Of a DNA stretch of 59,553 nt, positions 31,884 through 45,360 are shown one piece after another. Positions within the stretch are counted from its first letter, which is position 1, and each line of letters starts with the position of its first letter. Origin of the DNA: an uncultured Erysipelotrichaceae bacterium (GTDB lineage Bacteria > Bacillota_I > Bacilli_A > Erysipelotrichales > Erysipelotrichaceae); contig CADBEA010000011.1 of assembly GCA_902793635.1 (NCBI GenBank), positions 1 to 59,553 of the forward strand, in the 5' to 3' direction. Made by a program: the position numbers and the translations under genes. The notes under the pieces were generated by a model that did no database searches, was not told where the DNA came from, and saw only the letters and a program-made list of their open reading frames with translations.

Positions 31884-32684
31884 TTATTTGCTTTCCTGAA
31901 CGATGCGGATACGCGGTGAAGCGACACCGGCCTCGGCCAGAGCTTTCGAGATTTCCTGTGTCAGAGTGTAGTATACCGTCCAGTAATCGGCGTTTTTGCA
32001 GTAAGGACGGACATCGAATTCCAGTGTTTCGTTGGTCGCACCGCACAGGGATATCGTCGGCTGCGGCTCCGGCAGAACCAGACCGTTGCCGGCCACGACC
32101 GCTTTGATGATTTCCTGTACTTTCGTAAAGTCTTCCTGTCTGTCACAGGTGAATTTCAGATCGACACGTCTGACCGGTTCGCTGGAATAATTCTCGATAT
32201 TGGCATTCATCAGAGCGCCGTTGGGAATCGTGATGCGCTTGCCGTCCGGTGTGGCAAGAACGGTGTAGAAAAGCGTGATATGTTTTACAGTTCCCATGCC
32301 GCCGGCCGCGCTGATGAATTCACCGACCGAGAACGGACGGATCGCCATGATCATGATACCGCCGGCCAGATTGCTGAGAGCTCCCTGCAGAGCCATACCG
32401 ACCGTGACACCGGCTGATGCCAGAACCGCGATGACACTGGACATCGGAATGCCGAGAATGGAAATCACGGCGATAGCCAGAATGACATAAAGAAGAACTT
32501 TGATAAAACTGTGGGTAAATGTTCGGACGGTTTCGTCAAGACCGCGCATGGACGGCAGTTTGGCAACCGCTGCCGTGATCCGGTTGATCACCAGCCGGCC
32601 GATTACGTAGACGACCAGTGCCAGAAGAATTTTGCCGCCGGCACTTACAAGAAGTGATTGAATCTGTGAAATTGTCTGTTCCAT
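31884..32684 (-). CDS. mscS: Small-conductance mechanosensitive channel
   Basis: 266-residue MscS-type channel with three N-terminal membrane spans. The pore-lining helix and the start of the beta domain are seen at VTVGMALQGALSNLAGG and IRPFSVGEFI. It releases solutes on hypo-osmotic shock. AAGGGGA precedes the ATG; 19 nt separate it from the methyltransferase gene. Confidence 0.93.
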   Translation of the reverse strand: MEQTISQIQSLLVSAGGKILLALVVYVIGRLVINRITAAVAKLPSMRGLDETVRTFTHSFIKVLLYVILAIAVISILGIPMSSVIAVLASAGVTVGMALQGALSNLAGGIMIMAIRPFSVGEFISAAGGMGTVKHITLFYTVLATPDGKRITIPNGALMNANIENYSSEPVRRVDLKFTCDRQEDFTKVQEIIKAVVAGNGLVLPEPQPTISLCGATNETLEFDVRPYCKNADYWTVYYTLTQEISKALAEAGVASPRIRIVQESK

Positions 32685-32703
32685 TTTTCTGATCCCCTTT
32701 CTT

Positions 32704-35938
<3,235 letters not shown>

Positions 35939-36090
35939 GATACGGCTCCTTCCGGGAAAGTGGGATTTCCAACCGTCCCCTATTGAACTTATTTTACCAC
36001 CTTCGGCACCTGAAGTCTCTTCAGCTTCTTTCATCTGCCGTGTCTTTTCCGGCATCCGCGTTTCATGGTAAAATGCCAGCGGTGATATAA

Positions 36091-36555
36091 ATGAAAAAAC
36101 ACCTTGATACAACAGAATTCAAAACTGACACAAAGCTGCAGGCACTTCTGCAGAAACGGAAAGCGCCGCTTTCCGCCGCGGCCATGCAGGAAACCCTGCA
36201 GGAGCTGACCTGGTACCTTTCCGGACCTGTCCGGTTTTTCCTGGCGGCTTTCCCGAAGCAGGACAAACTTGATCATGAAACGATCCATGCATCTGACATC
36301 GACCGTGTGGATATCATGTATGCCAGTGATGATGAACGCTATCTGCCCGTCTTCACGGATCTTGCCGGTCTGAAGAAGTTCAAGCCGGTCTGCCGCGAAG
36401 GCGAAATGGTCTATCTTGCCGACAAACAGGATTTACTGGATTTTTTGCACGCCAATGACAAAGTCGCGGCCTGTGTCGTCAATCCGGACAAAGACGATCT
36501 GCTGCTGTACCGTATGCACCTGCAGAACATGATCAGAGTAGGACAGGAAAGATAA
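36091..36555 (+). CDS. SseB-like protein
   Basis: 154 residues, soluble. The central part (YLPVFTDLAGLKKF, 90-105) and C-terminal CVVNPDKDDLLL match the SseB N-terminal domain, a widespread but poorly characterised fold. The first 50 residues are an Arg/Lys- and Gln-rich helical extension. GGTGAT lies 4 nt before the ATG. Monocistronic, divergent from the MarR-radical SAM gene and convergent with the patatin gene. Confidence 0.7.
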   Translation: MKKHLDTTEFKTDTKLQALLQKRKAPLSAAAMQETLQELTWYLSGPVRFFLAAFPKQDKLDHETIHASDIDRVDIMYASDDERYLPVFTDLAGLKKFKPVCREGEMVYLADKQDLLDFLHANDKVAACVVNPDKDDLLLYRMHLQNMIRVGQER

Positions 36556-36556
36556 A

Positions 36557-36576
36557 AGCCAGACAGCTGTCCGGCT
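36557..36576. terminator. Bidirectional terminator
   Basis: AGCC-A-GACAG-CTGTC-C-GGCT stem; the minus reading is followed by TTTTATC, the plus reading by TCATTCACCTTTTT. Confidence 0.65.
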
Positions 36577-37434
36577 TCATTCACCTTTTTCCAGGAATTC
36601 TCTGACCGCTTCGAGATGTTTCAGACCTTCGGCATAGCCGATGTCATAGACACGTCGCATATCTTTTGGTTCGTGGGAGATCCGGCCGATCGGCAGTTTC
36701 TCCGGCGGATAGATCAGATAAGCTGCACCTGCCGCCGCTCTTTCACGGACATATTCCCTTTCCTGATTGTAGATCTCATGACGGATCTTCATGGCTTCCG
36801 TCACTTTCGGAAATTTCTTTAATGCCATCGCCATCAGTCCCATCATTTTCTGGGGCTTTTTTACATAGTCTTCCGGCTGTGTCAGCACGACGACATTGCG
36901 TTCATAGCCGCGCTCCTCAAATGCTTTCAACGGGATCGGATCGCTGATACCGCCGTCCAGGAAGTGCCTTCCTTCGATTTCCACCGGCGTGGACGCCACC
37001 GGCATGGAAGCCGATGCCTGCATGAAGTCCATCTCCTCATTCTGCAGATGGCGCAGGTCGCGGTATTCCGCTTCACCGGTTTCGCAGTCTGTCGCGACCG
37101 CCCAGAACGAAGACGGATCCTTGACAAACGTTTCCGTGTCAAACGGCTCCAGCCGCTCCGGCACGTCAACATAGCAGAACTGTTTGCCGTACAGGTCCCC
37201 GGTCGTGATCAGCGAACGCAGACTGCAGTACTCCGGATAGTGGGCAAAACGCGTATTGTAGCGCAGCACACGGCCGATCTGATGGCTTTTGTAATTACAG
37301 CCGAAAACCGCACCGGCAGATACACCAATCACACCGTCAAAAACAATTCCATTTTTCATGAAGGCGTCGAGGATACCGGCTGTGAACAGCCCGCGCATGG
37401 CTCCGCCTTCCAGTACAAGTCCCTTTTTCATCAT
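36577..37434 (-). CDS. Patatin-like phospholipase
   Basis: 285-residue alpha/beta acyl hydrolase of the bacterial YlbK/YjjU type. Oxyanion loop LEGGAMRG, nucleophile GVSAGA and dyad Asp in LDGGISD are all present. It should hydrolyse acyl esters of membrane lipids. No Shine-Dalgarno; a TATACT box (37441-37446) ends 6 nt before this ATG, suggesting a leaderless transcript. A GTG two codons earlier is the alternative. Confidence 0.88.
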   Translation of the reverse strand: MMKKGLVLEGGAMRGLFTAGILDAFMKNGIVFDGVIGVSAGAVFGCNYKSHQIGRVLRYNTRFAHYPEYCSLRSLITTGDLYGKQFCYVDVPERLEPFDTETFVKDPSSFWAVATDCETGEAEYRDLRHLQNEEMDFMQASASMPVASTPVEIEGRHFLDGGISDPIPLKAFEERGYERNVVVLTQPEDYVKKPQKMMGLMAMALKKFPKVTEAMKIRHEIYNQEREYVRERAAAGAAYLIYPPEKLPIGRISHEPKDMRRVYDIGYAEGLKHLEAVREFLEKGE

Positions 37435-37464
37435 ATTCACAGTATACTGCTTTCTTTTTATAAA

Positions 37465-37482
37465 GCAGGCTTTGATGCCCGC
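37465..37482 (-). terminator. Terminator-like hairpin after dusB
   Basis: GCGGGC / GCCTGC (with one G-U pair) on the minus strand, followed by TTTATAAAAAG. Confidence 0.5.
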
Positions 37483-38457
37483 TTACATTTCATTGATCAG
37501 CTCTTTGTATTCCCGGACGATTTCTTCCATTTCCTTCAGTGATTTCATCATTGAGAAACGATTGCGGAAGGAAGCTGCCCGCGGCATACCGGCAATGTAC
37601 CAGGAAGCGATGCCGCGCATCATGCGGATGCCGGTTCCTTCGCTTTCATACGCACATAATTCCCGGGCATACTGCAGGGCGAGATCCAGCCGTTCCGGAA
37701 AAGAAGGCTCCTGCCATTCCGTTCCGTTGAAAGCCGCGTTCAGTTCCTGCAGGAAGAACGGCCGGCCGATCAGGCCGCGGCCGATCATGATGGCATCACA
37801 GCCGGTTTCCTCGATCATCCGCTTCGCGTCGGCAACCGTCCGGATGTCACCGTTGCCGATGACGGGAATCGATACCGCTTCCTTGACCATCCGGATATAT
37901 TCATTGCTGGAAGACCCCGAATACATCTGTGCCCTGGTGCGGCCATGAACGGCAATGGCTTTCAGGCCTGCCTTTTCCGCTGCCTGGGCGATTTCCACAC
38001 AATTGATATGTTTCGCGTCAAAACCAGCTCTGATCTTGACCGTGACCGGTTTGTCCGTATGGTCGGCAACCGCCTTCATGACGCGGTAGGCAAGATCGGG
38101 ATCCTGCATCAGCCAGCTGCCGGCGTGGGCTTTGAGCACCTTGTTGACCGGACAGCCCATATTGATGTCAATGATGTCGCATGTGGTATGCGTGCTCAGG
38201 TATTCACTCGCTTCCGCCATTGTTTCCGGATCCGAACCGAACAGCTGCAGAGCCATCGGATGTTCTCCCTCTGCAACGGCGCACATTTCCTGTGTTTTTT
38301 TATTCTCGTAATGCAGGGCTTTGTCACTGATCATTTCACTGACGACCAGACCGGCTCCGTAGTCATGGCACATCTTCCGGTAAACCGGGTTGGAAATTCC
38401 GGCCAGCGGAGCAGCGACGATCCGGTTCATAATGGTGACATTACCGATTGACCACAC
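37483..38457 (-). CDS. dusB: tRNA-dihydrouridine synthase
   Basis: 324-residue flavoenzyme reducing uridines in tRNA D-loops. FMN/TIM-barrel signatures: APLAGISN, DINMGCPVNKV (with catalytic Cys), KIRAGF, AVHGRTRAQMY, VIGNGDI. The start is GTG at 38457: GGAGATG precedes it and the sequence then begins WSIGNV, like other Dus proteins. Overlaps hslO by 17 nt. Confidence 0.95.
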   Translation of the reverse strand: MWSIGNVTIMNRIVAAPLAGISNPVYRKMCHDYGAGLVVSEMISDKALHYENKKTQEMCAVAEGEHPMALQLFGSDPETMAEASEYLSTHTTCDIIDINMGCPVNKVLKAHAGSWLMQDPDLAYRVMKAVADHTDKPVTVKIRAGFDAKHINCVEIAQAAEKAGLKAIAVHGRTRAQMYSGSSSNEYIRMVKEAVSIPVIGNGDIRTVADAKRMIEETGCDAIMIGRGLIGRPFFLQELNAAFNGTEWQEPSFPERLDLALQYARELCAYESEGTGIRMMRGIASWYIAGMPRAASFRNRFSMMKSLKEMEEIVREYKELINEM

Positions 38458-39328
38458 GCCGCATCTCCAGAATCTGTTTCAGATCTTCCGTATCATAGTG
38501 ATAAAGCGAATTGCAGTACTGACAGCGGATCTCAGCGCCGCTGCCGTCAGCGATCATCTCTTCCAGGTCACTTTCCTTCAGAGTGGCCAGACTGTTGAAG
38601 AAGTGCTCCCGCGAACAGCCGCAGTGCCATCTGACATCCCTTGTATCAAGCACTTCCGCATCCGGGAAGTACAGACGGATGACATCCGGCAGATCCAGTC
38701 CTTCATCGATCAGTGAAGAAACCGGCCGCATGACAGCCGCCGCTTCTTCCGCTTTCTGAATCGCTTCTTCGGAAGCGTTCGGCATCAGCTGGCAGATCAG
38801 ACCGCCGGCTGCTTTAATATGCAGATCAGTATCCACCAATACGCCGACCCCGACGATTGAAGGTGTCTGTTCACTGATGGCAAAATAGTAGGCAAAATCA
38901 TCACCGATTTCACCGGTCTGCAGGGCTGCCACACCGCTGAAGGTCTTCCGCAGTCCCATATCTCTTGTCACAGTCAGATTGCCGTCGGTTCCGACTGCCC
39001 TGGCAACGTCGAGGTGACCGTCTTCGCGGGCGAAATAAAGACCCGGATCGCCGATAAAGCCTCTGACATCGCCATTGCCGTTGGCCTGGGCAAGAATTGT
39101 GCCGGACGGACCGTGGCCGTTGATCATGGCGACGATTTTCTCATCGCTGTTTTTCAGATCGCTGGCCATGATCGCCGTCACTGTCAGGGTACGACCAAGT
39201 GCCGCCGCGCTGGTCGGCATGCAGTTGTGGGCGATGCGGGCCGCTTCCACCATCTGGGTGGTCCGGGCCGCATGTATTCTGATCTGTCCGTTCATTGCTG
39301 CCGCAATGACAATTTCATCTTTGTTCAT
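38441..39328 (-). CDS. hslO: Hsp33 redox-regulated chaperone
   Basis: 295-residue cytoplasmic holdase activated by disulfide formation. The C-terminal zinc centre has the usual four cysteines, CGC and CQYC. AGGAGA precedes the ATG, which overlaps the stop of the GH2 gene by 4 nt. Grouped with dusB as in many Firmicutes. Confidence 0.95.
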   Translation of the reverse strand: MNKDEIVIAAAMNGQIRIHAARTTQMVEAARIAHNCMPTSAAALGRTLTVTAIMASDLKNSDEKIVAMINGHGPSGTILAQANGNGDVRGFIGDPGLYFAREDGHLDVARAVGTDGNLTVTRDMGLRKTFSGVAALQTGEIGDDFAYYFAISEQTPSIVGVGVLVDTDLHIKAAGGLICQLMPNASEEAIQKAEEAAAVMRPVSSLIDEGLDLPDVIRLYFPDAEVLDTRDVRWHCGCSREHFFNSLATLKESDLEEMIADGSGAEIRCQYCNSLYHYDTEDLKQILEMRRVVNR

Positions 39329-41055
39329 TTCGCTAATCTCCTGTAGAGCTTCTCATTCATCCGTTTCATCTTGCGGACATCGATCTTGATGATCTCCCGG
39401 TCTGCCGTAAACAGACCGTTGCATTCATCTTCGACGTCCGAGACCTGCGTGTAGATGCAGCCGGACAGTCCGTTTCTGATATTGTTCAGAATCATCTTTT
39501 CATATAGCTTATTCACCGCGCCGTCCAGTTCGATACGGTCGGTAAACTTTTTGTATCCATAGGTTTTCTGCGGTTCACTGTGACCGTGTTCCACATAGGA
39601 ATAGCCGCCGAATTCGGAAAGGATCAGTATCCTTTCATCCTTTGGTTTCTTCGCCCTGAACGGGAAGAAATAATCGTGGATGCTGTCAAAATCACCGGCT
39701 CCCTGATCATGCCAGCCGCTGGCTGAATCGATCAGCCGGGTGGAGTCATAATCACGGATATGAGCCGTTACTTTCGCACTGTCAAACTGGCCCCAGCCTT
39801 CGTTGAACGGCACCCAGGCGAAAATACAGGCGAAGTTGTACAGATTGTCCAGCATTTCATCCAGTTCATGGTAGTAGATCTGTTTTTCTTCCTCTTTTGT
39901 GCGGCCGAGTTTCGGATTGTCAATATCCTTCTGATGCCGGAAACCAAGCGTCGGTTTGATACCCATTTCCTTGAAGTCAAACGTGCCGCCGCTCGGCATG
40001 TCCTGCATGACCAGAATTCCGAGCCTGTCACAGTTGTAGTACCATCTGCGGCATTCCACCTTGACGTGTTTCCGCAGCATGTTAAAGCCCATTTCCTTGA
40101 TCTTTTCCAGTTCATAGGTCATGGCTTCTTCAGCCGGATAGGTCATCAGGCCGTCCACCGTGTAGCCCTGATCCAGCAGGCCGCTGAAAAAGAGCGGTTT
40201 GTTGTTCAGGCAGAAACGCACGGTTCCTTCCGCGTCGTGGCCGACACTGAACTTGCGCATCGCGAAATAACTCTTAATCACGTCGTCTTCCGTCTGAATA
40301 TACAGATCATAGAGGAACGGATCATCCGGCGTCCATGGATGAAGAATGCTGATCGGCGCTTCATAATGCATGTCATTGGTCAGACCCCTGTGCACCACTG
40401 TGCCGGCGGCACCGATCGTGATTGCCGCCTGGGAAAAATCACCGGCCAGGTCAATATAAACTTTCTGTTCGTCAAAATCAGGCGTGATCTTGAGATCCTG
40501 AATGGCATGGGCATTCAGATCCTCGAGCCAGACACTCTGCCAGATACCACCGGAAGGCGTGTACCACATGCCGCTGTGCTCCAGTTTCTGCTTGCCGTAG
40601 GCAAACATGCCCCGATCTGAATCGTCAGTGCATTTTACCATCAGGGAATTCTGATATTTGATGGCATCTGTGACATCGAGCGAGAATGGCGCGTAACCGC
40701 CGACGTGTGAGCCGACCTTGATACCGTTGAGATAAACCGTGCAGACCTGATCCACACCTTCAAAGTTCAGCCAGGTATGAGCGACTGTCGGCTTATAGGC
40801 GAACTGCCGCCGGTACCAGAGCGTCTGATCAGGCAGGAGAATGTCATCGGCACCGGAAAGCTTGGAACCAAGCGCAAAAGGAACGACGATCTTTTTCCAT
40901 CGACCCGGCTTTGGTTCTGCCCCAAGTGCCGTGATCTGATATTCCCAGACCCCGTTCAGACTGAAATAACTGTCTCTCTGCAGCTGCATGCGCGGATATT
41001 CCGGCAGCGGATTCTTCTCGTCAAGCTGCTTTCCCCATCTGCTTAATAATGTCAT
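39325..41055 (-). CDS. GH2 glycoside hydrolase
   Basis: 576-residue family 2 enzyme, shorter than LacZ and near the size of beta-glucuronidases. Order: sugar-binding jelly roll (1-170), immunoglobulin-like domain, TIM barrel. The acid/base Glu is in FNEGWGQF, the nucleophile Glu probably in LSEFGGYS. No signal peptide, so cytoplasmic. Substrate unclear. It lies unexpectedly between ftsH and hslO and is translationally coupled to hslO. GAGGG precedes the ATG. Confidence 0.88.
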   Translation of the reverse strand: MTLLSRWGKQLDEKNPLPEYPRMQLQRDSYFSLNGVWEYQITALGAEPKPGRWKKIVVPFALGSKLSGADDILLPDQTLWYRRQFAYKPTVAHTWLNFEGVDQVCTVYLNGIKVGSHVGGYAPFSLDVTDAIKYQNSLMVKCTDDSDRGMFAYGKQKLEHSGMWYTPSGGIWQSVWLEDLNAHAIQDLKITPDFDEQKVYIDLAGDFSQAAITIGAAGTVVHRGLTNDMHYEAPISILHPWTPDDPFLYDLYIQTEDDVIKSYFAMRKFSVGHDAEGTVRFCLNNKPLFFSGLLDQGYTVDGLMTYPAEEAMTYELEKIKEMGFNMLRKHVKVECRRWYYNCDRLGILVMQDMPSGGTFDFKEMGIKPTLGFRHQKDIDNPKLGRTKEEEKQIYYHELDEMLDNLYNFACIFAWVPFNEGWGQFDSAKVTAHIRDYDSTRLIDSASGWHDQGAGDFDSIHDYFFPFRAKKPKDERILILSEFGGYSYVEHGHSEPQKTYGYKKFTDRIELDGAVNKLYEKMILNNIRNGLSGCIYTQVSDVEDECNGLFTADREIIKIDVRKMKRMNEKLYRRLAK

Positions 41056-41106
41056 TGTCCCTCTTTACTTCCCTAATTGTAACATACATGAATTTGCCTG
41101 CTTTCC

Positions 41107-41487
41107 TCAATCCTTCCAGGCATATCTGTTGAACAGCACCACCGCGATCATCGCACAGCCGTGCAGCAGCGCACTCAAGGGCAGGATGTCTTTGATCAGT
41201 GTGTTCTCGGTTGTGATATCCGCCGGTTTGCCGGCTGCCAGGCCATACAGGATGGTGATGACAAAGGAAGTCAGCACCGCGAAGACCTCCGTCAGTGAGG
41301 CGGAAAGATTCATCTTCCTGACAAAACCATAACAGAGCGGCAGTGCGCAGGCGGCCAGAACAGCCGGAATGATGCTGAGACCGCTCAGATGAAAAGACAT
41401 TCCTCTCATGATATACAGAATGACGAAAGACATCAGGATACCGCCCAGGATTCCCATCAGGACACTCAGTATGTTGGCTTTGTTCAT
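41107..41487 (-). CDS. Small four-span membrane protein (TIGR04086-like)
   Basis: 126 residues with four hydrophobic segments (about 6-27, 37-57, 67-85, 100-120) and short loops. Size and layout fit the TIGR04086 group of small Firmicute membrane proteins, with no known function. Start at 41487 with GGAGG upstream; the longer frame adds 13 residues. Confidence 0.6.
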   Translation of the reverse strand: MNKANILSVLMGILGGILMSFVILYIMRGMSFHLSGLSIIPAVLAACALPLCYGFVRKMNLSASLTEVFAVLTSFVITILYGLAAGKPADITTENTLIKDILPLSALLHGCAMIAVVLFNRYAWKD

Positions 41488-41586
41488 TATGGCCTCGCCT
41501 CCCTTTCTCCTTTTCATCGTTGCCATTGTACCAGAATCACCGGTGACTGACTACGTATGTGTCTGCCGGACATCCTTCCGATAAAA

Positions 41587-41623
41587 AACACTCCATGGGC
41601 TGATGTTCAGCTTCAGGAGTGTT
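41587..41623 (-). terminator. Terminator of ftsH
   Basis: AACACTCC / GGAGTGTT with an inner GCTGA / TCAGC helix; TTTTTTAT follows on the minus strand. Confidence 0.8.
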
Positions 41624-41633
41624 GTTTATGGTA

Positions 41634-43526
41634 TTACCAGTCTGTTTCTTCTGTATCAGCCGGGGCTGCTTCCGCTTTCGGAGCAGCTGTTTCCGTACTG
41701 CCGAAGTCTTCCGCGATGGATTCACCCTTGACGACCTGCTGGATCTGTTCAGCTGTCAGTGTTTCGTATTCCATCAGTGCTTCCGCGATGGCGATCAGCT
41801 GTTCACGGTGCTCTTCCAGAATGGCACGTGCCATGTCATGGCAGCCGTTGATGATCTTGCGGACTTCCTGGTCGATCTCATAGGCTACTTCACCGGAAAC
41901 GTTGTTCGGTGAATTGTAGTCCCGGCCGAGGAAGACATTCTCCGTACCGGCGTTGTACTTGATCGGACCAAGATCGCTCATACCATACAGCGTGACCATG
42001 TCCTTGGCGATGTTTGTCGCTCTTTCAATATCGTTGGAAGCACCGGTGGTGACATCGTCGAAGAACATTTCCTCTGACACGCGGCCGCCCATATAGGACG
42101 TAATCGTCGCGAGCAGATCGTTCTTCGTGTTCATCATCTTTTCTTCCTTCGGTGTCATCAGGTTATAGCCGCCGGCCTGACCGCGCGGAATAATTGTGAC
42201 TTTCTGAACGACCTGGGCATTTTCCAGGAACAGACCGACAATGGCATGTCCGCTTTCATGATAAGCAACCAGTTTCTTGGTCTTTTCATCATATGTGCGG
42301 GATACCTTGGCCGGACCCATCATGACACGGTCGATGGCTTCGTCAATGTGCTGCATATGGATTTCTTCACTGTCTTCACGGACAGCCAGGATAGCCGCCT
42401 CATTCAAGACGTTTTCCAGATCAGCACCGGAGAAGCCCGGTGTCCGCTTGGCAAGGGCGCCAAGATCGATATCAGATGCCAGATGCTTGTTTCTGGCATG
42501 AACTTTCAGAATGGCTTCACGGCCTTTGCGGTCCGGAAGAGAAACGGTGATCTGACGGTCGAAACGGCCGGCACGCAGCAGCGCCGGGTCAAGAACGTCC
42601 GGACGGTTGGTCGCCGCGATGACAACCACGCCGGTATTGTCTTCCATACCATCCATTTCAACCAGCAGCTGGTTCAGGGTCTGTTCACGTTCATCGTGGC
42701 CGCCGCCGAAACCGGCACCTCTCTGCCGGCCTACCGCGTCGATTTCATCGATAAAGATCATGCAAGGTGCGGTCTGCTGAGCCTTCTTGAACATGTCACG
42801 GACACGGGAAGCACCGACACCGACGAACATTTCCACGAAGTCAGAACCGGAAATGCTGTAAAACGGCACATTGGCTTCACCGGCAACCGCTTTGGCAAGC
42901 AGTGTCTTACCGGTACCCGGATGACCGACCAGCAGGATGCCTTTCGGAATACGGGCGCCCATCTTTTCGAACTTCTTCGGATACTTCAGGTATTCGATGA
43001 TTTCCTTCATCTCCTGTTTTTCTTCGTCACAGCCGGCCACGTCGTCAAAGCGGACTCTGATCTTGCCTTCCAGACGGGCTCTGCTCTTGGAAAATTCAAA
43101 CGCCTTGGAATTGGCGCCGGCACCGTTCATCCGGTTGATCATCCAGATGGCAAAGGCACCGAAGAAGACAAACGGGATCAGTGTAATCAATGTGTCCAGG
43201 AACAGATTCGACGCATCGGCATCAACAATTGTCAGTTTGCTGTTCTCCAGCTGGCCGATTACCGCGGTGATTTCGTCCGAGGTGGACGGAATCGTCGAAG
43301 TAAAGCCAACCTGACGGTCGTCCTTCGTATAGACGCCGTGCACGGTCGTGACATTGTTTCCGATCGAGATCTGGCTTTCCTTTATGGTTTCGTTTTTCAG
43401 TGTTTTCTGCAGTTCCTGATAACTCAGTGTCTCACTCACCCCGGAGCCGTTCATATTGAACAGACTCAGGATGGCGATGATCACGATCAGGTACGGCAGA
43501 TAACTGATCAGTTTGTTTTTCTGCAT
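41634..43526 (-). CDS. ftsH: ATP-dependent zinc metalloprotease FtsH
   Basis: 630-residue membrane AAA+ protease degrading misfolded membrane and regulatory proteins. Two N-terminal membrane spans (about 6-23 and 110-130), Walker [11 protein letters not shown] (His where Pro is usual), Walker [14 protein letters not shown] region and zinc motif HESGHA. C-terminal tail acidic/Ala-Pro-rich. Last gene of a tilS-hpt-ftsH operon. Confidence 0.97.
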   Translation of the reverse strand: MQKNKLISYLPYLIVIIAILSLFNMNGSGVSETLSYQELQKTLKNETIKESQISIGNNVTTVHGVYTKDDRQVGFTSTIPSTSDEITAVIGQLENSKLTIVDADASNLFLDTLITLIPFVFFGAFAIWMINRMNGAGANSKAFEFSKSRARLEGKIRVRFDDVAGCDEEKQEMKEIIEYLKYPKKFEKMGARIPKGILLVGHPGTGKTLLAKAVAGEANVPFYSISGSDFVEMFVGVGASRVRDMFKKAQQTAPCMIFIDEIDAVGRQRGAGFGGGHDEREQTLNQLLVEMDGMEDNTGVVVIAATNRPDVLDPALLRAGRFDRQITVSLPDRKGREAILKVHARNKHLASDIDLGALAKRTPGFSGADLENVLNEAAILAVREDSEEIHMQHIDEAIDRVMMGPAKVSRTYDEKTKKLVAYHESGHAIVGLFLENAQVVQKVTIIPRGQAGGYNLMTPKEEKMMNTKNDLLATITSYMGGRVSEEMFFDDVTTGASNDIERATNIAKDMVTLYGMSDLGPIKYNAGTENVFLGRDYNSPNNVSGEVAYEIDQEVRKIINGCHDMARAILEEHREQLIAIAEALMEYETLTAEQIQQVVKGESIAEDFGSTETAAPKAEAAPADTEETDW

Positions 43527-43539
43527 AGGCGCTTACTCC

Positions 43540-44085
43540 TTAATTCTGATAGCATTCTTCCTTCAGCACGCCGACATACGGCAGGCAGCGGTAGCGCTGA
43601 TTGAAGTCGAGGCCATAACCGACCACGAATTCGTTCTCGATTTCGAAGCCGTTATAGTCAGCGTTCACATCCACCACACGTCCTTCCGGCTTATTCAGCA
43701 GGGCGACGATTTTTACACTGTTGGCACCTTTGTGCATCAGAGTCTTGACTACTTCCTTGATCGTCTTGCCGGTATCGATAATATCTTCAACCAGCAGGAT
43801 GTTCATGCCCTGAATCGACGTGTCCAGGTCCTTGATGATACGGATGTCGGTGGATTTGGTTCCCTGATAGGAAGAGACATCCATGAAATCCACCTGGATA
43901 TCCAGATCGATATGTTTCATCAGTTCCGCCAGAAACGGAACCGAACCTCTGAGCAGCGCTACCAGAAGCAGCGGCTCCTCACAGTCTTTGTAATCTTCAG
44001 TAATCTGTCTGCCCAGTTCAGCTGAGCGTGCTTTGATCTGTTCTTCTGAAACAAGAACCTTTTTAATATCTTTGTTTTCCCACAT
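43540..44085 (-). CDS. hpt: Hypoxanthine phosphoribosyltransferase
   Basis: 181 residues. Salvages hypoxanthine/guanine to IMP/GMP using PRPP; the PRPP motif is VEDIIDTGKT. The start at 44085 is preceded by GAGGA; the 56 residues encoded upstream overlap tilS and are not needed. Sits between tilS and ftsH, the standard Firmicute arrangement. Confidence 0.95.
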   Translation of the reverse strand: MWENKDIKKVLVSEEQIKARSAELGRQITEDYKDCEEPLLLVALLRGSVPFLAELMKHIDLDIQVDFMDVSSYQGTKSTDIRIIKDLDTSIQGMNILLVEDIIDTGKTIKEVVKTLMHKGANSVKIVALLNKPEGRVVDVNADYNGFEIENEFVVGYGLDFNQRYRCLPYVGVLKEECYQN

Positions 44086-44104
44086 GGCAGATATCCTCTT
44101 TTCG

Positions 44105-45322
44105 TTAACTAGAATATTGTAACACATTGAAATCAGGCTTAGTAGAATAATGCGAAGCGTCACAGCCAAGACCCGGCACGAGAATGATCTCTCCCCGGAC
44201 ATTTTCCACGACCGGCCATCTTCTTCTCTCAAACAGCGGGATATGCCGGTCAATGAAGAATCTGTGCACCGGTTTCGTCCCGAAACGCATGCGGATCGCG
44301 TCCCCTTCCTGAAAACTGCGGATCTTCAGGGGAAAGTCGGAAGCTGTCACACTGACGGCATTGACCCCCGGCTGACCGGCCGCGATACGGTAATACCTGC
44401 CTGTTCCCCGTATCACTTCAGGCAGGGATGAATAGACATCACAGTCGGCTGCCTGTTCCCGATACAGAAAGAACCAGCTGTCCTTCTGAACGATCCAGTG
44501 TTCCTGAAAGGGAATCATGAAGTCATCCTTTTTCATCAGGATCCCATCAATTTCCCGCAGATGGGCAAGTGACAGTGCCTTTTCGGTAACCTGTTCAAGG
44601 AACATCCGCAGCAGAGCATCTCGTTCTTCCTGACTCTGTTTCCGGTATTCATTCAGCCGGATTTTCTCCTGATGGATCAATGTCTTCACCCGGCAGCGTC
44701 TTTCCTGCAGGACGGCATTCTTCATGCGGATCTCCCGGAGGATCATGTCTCTTTCCGTACGGGAGAGCGGCTCCACCTGCTGATGACGGATACGGTTGCG
44801 GGTATATTCCTCACTGGCATTCGTCGCGTCGATATAATAGCGGATCTGATGGCTGCGGCAGTATTCCTTCAGCTGGGCGGCTGTATGATCAAACAGCGGC
44901 CGCCGTATGAGAACTCCGTGATACATGATCTCCGCCGCCAGACCATAGTATTCGGGAATCAGCCCCTTCTCTTCCTGCATCAGAAAGGTTTCGATCAGAT
45001 CGTCTTCCTGATGGGCCACCAGTACACCGGCAAAGCCATTGGCCTTTACGACTTCCGCGAAGAAATCATAGCGCCAGGCTCTTGCGGCTGCCTCAAAGTT
45101 GCCCTGAAAGACAAACGGCTCATTGCGCACGAAGACAAGCAGGCCATGCGTTTCAGCGAAAAGACGCACATACGCTTCTTCTTCGTCCGCCTGCGGGCGG
45201 TGATGATAATTCACATGGGCAAGCGCGATATCAATACCTTTCTCAAGACACATACCGGCCAGTGCCATGGAATCTGGACCGCCTGATACGGCCGCCAGCC
45301 ATTTTCCCGTAAAATAATCCAT
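44105..45322 (-). CDS. tilS: tRNA(Ile)-lysidine synthase
   Basis: 405 residues. Modifies C34 of tRNA-Ile(CAT) to lysidine using ATP and lysine. N-terminal PP-loop SGGPDSMAL, then a middle domain (HHRPQADEEEAYVR) and a C-terminal TilS substrate-binding domain. The first ATG is 45322; no Shine-Dalgarno precedes it and a TATAAT is only 3 nt upstream, so the promoter or start is unsettled. First gene of the hpt-ftsH operon. Confidence 0.92.
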   Translation of the reverse strand: MDYFTGKWLAAVSGGPDSMALAGMCLEKGIDIALAHVNYHHRPQADEEEAYVRLFAETHGLLVFVRNEPFVFQGNFEAAARAWRYDFFAEVVKANGFAGVLVAHQEDDLIETFLMQEEKGLIPEYYGLAAEIMYHGVLIRRPLFDHTAAQLKEYCRSHQIRYYIDATNASEEYTRNRIRHQQVEPLSRTERDMILREIRMKNAVLQERRCRVKTLIHQEKIRLNEYRKQSQEERDALLRMFLEQVTEKALSLAHLREIDGILMKKDDFMIPFQEHWIVQKDSWFFLYREQAADCDVYSSLPEVIRGTGRYYRIAAGQPGVNAVSVTASDFPLKIRSFQEGDAIRMRFGTKPVHRFFIDRHIPLFERRRWPVVENVRGEIILVPGLGCDASHYSTKPDFNVLQYSS

Positions 45323-45360
45323 GGCATTATAGTAGCACAACGCCTTTTTTCTGAAAGTAA

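Noticed and set aside
42246-43604. Long plus-strand frame antisense to ftsH (452 codons)
   Set aside because: No start signal or domain; ftsH is unambiguous on the other strand. The same reasoning removes the long antisense frames over murA (56401-57603), GH1 (33531-34874), prfA (53720-54787) and glyA (48192-49199).
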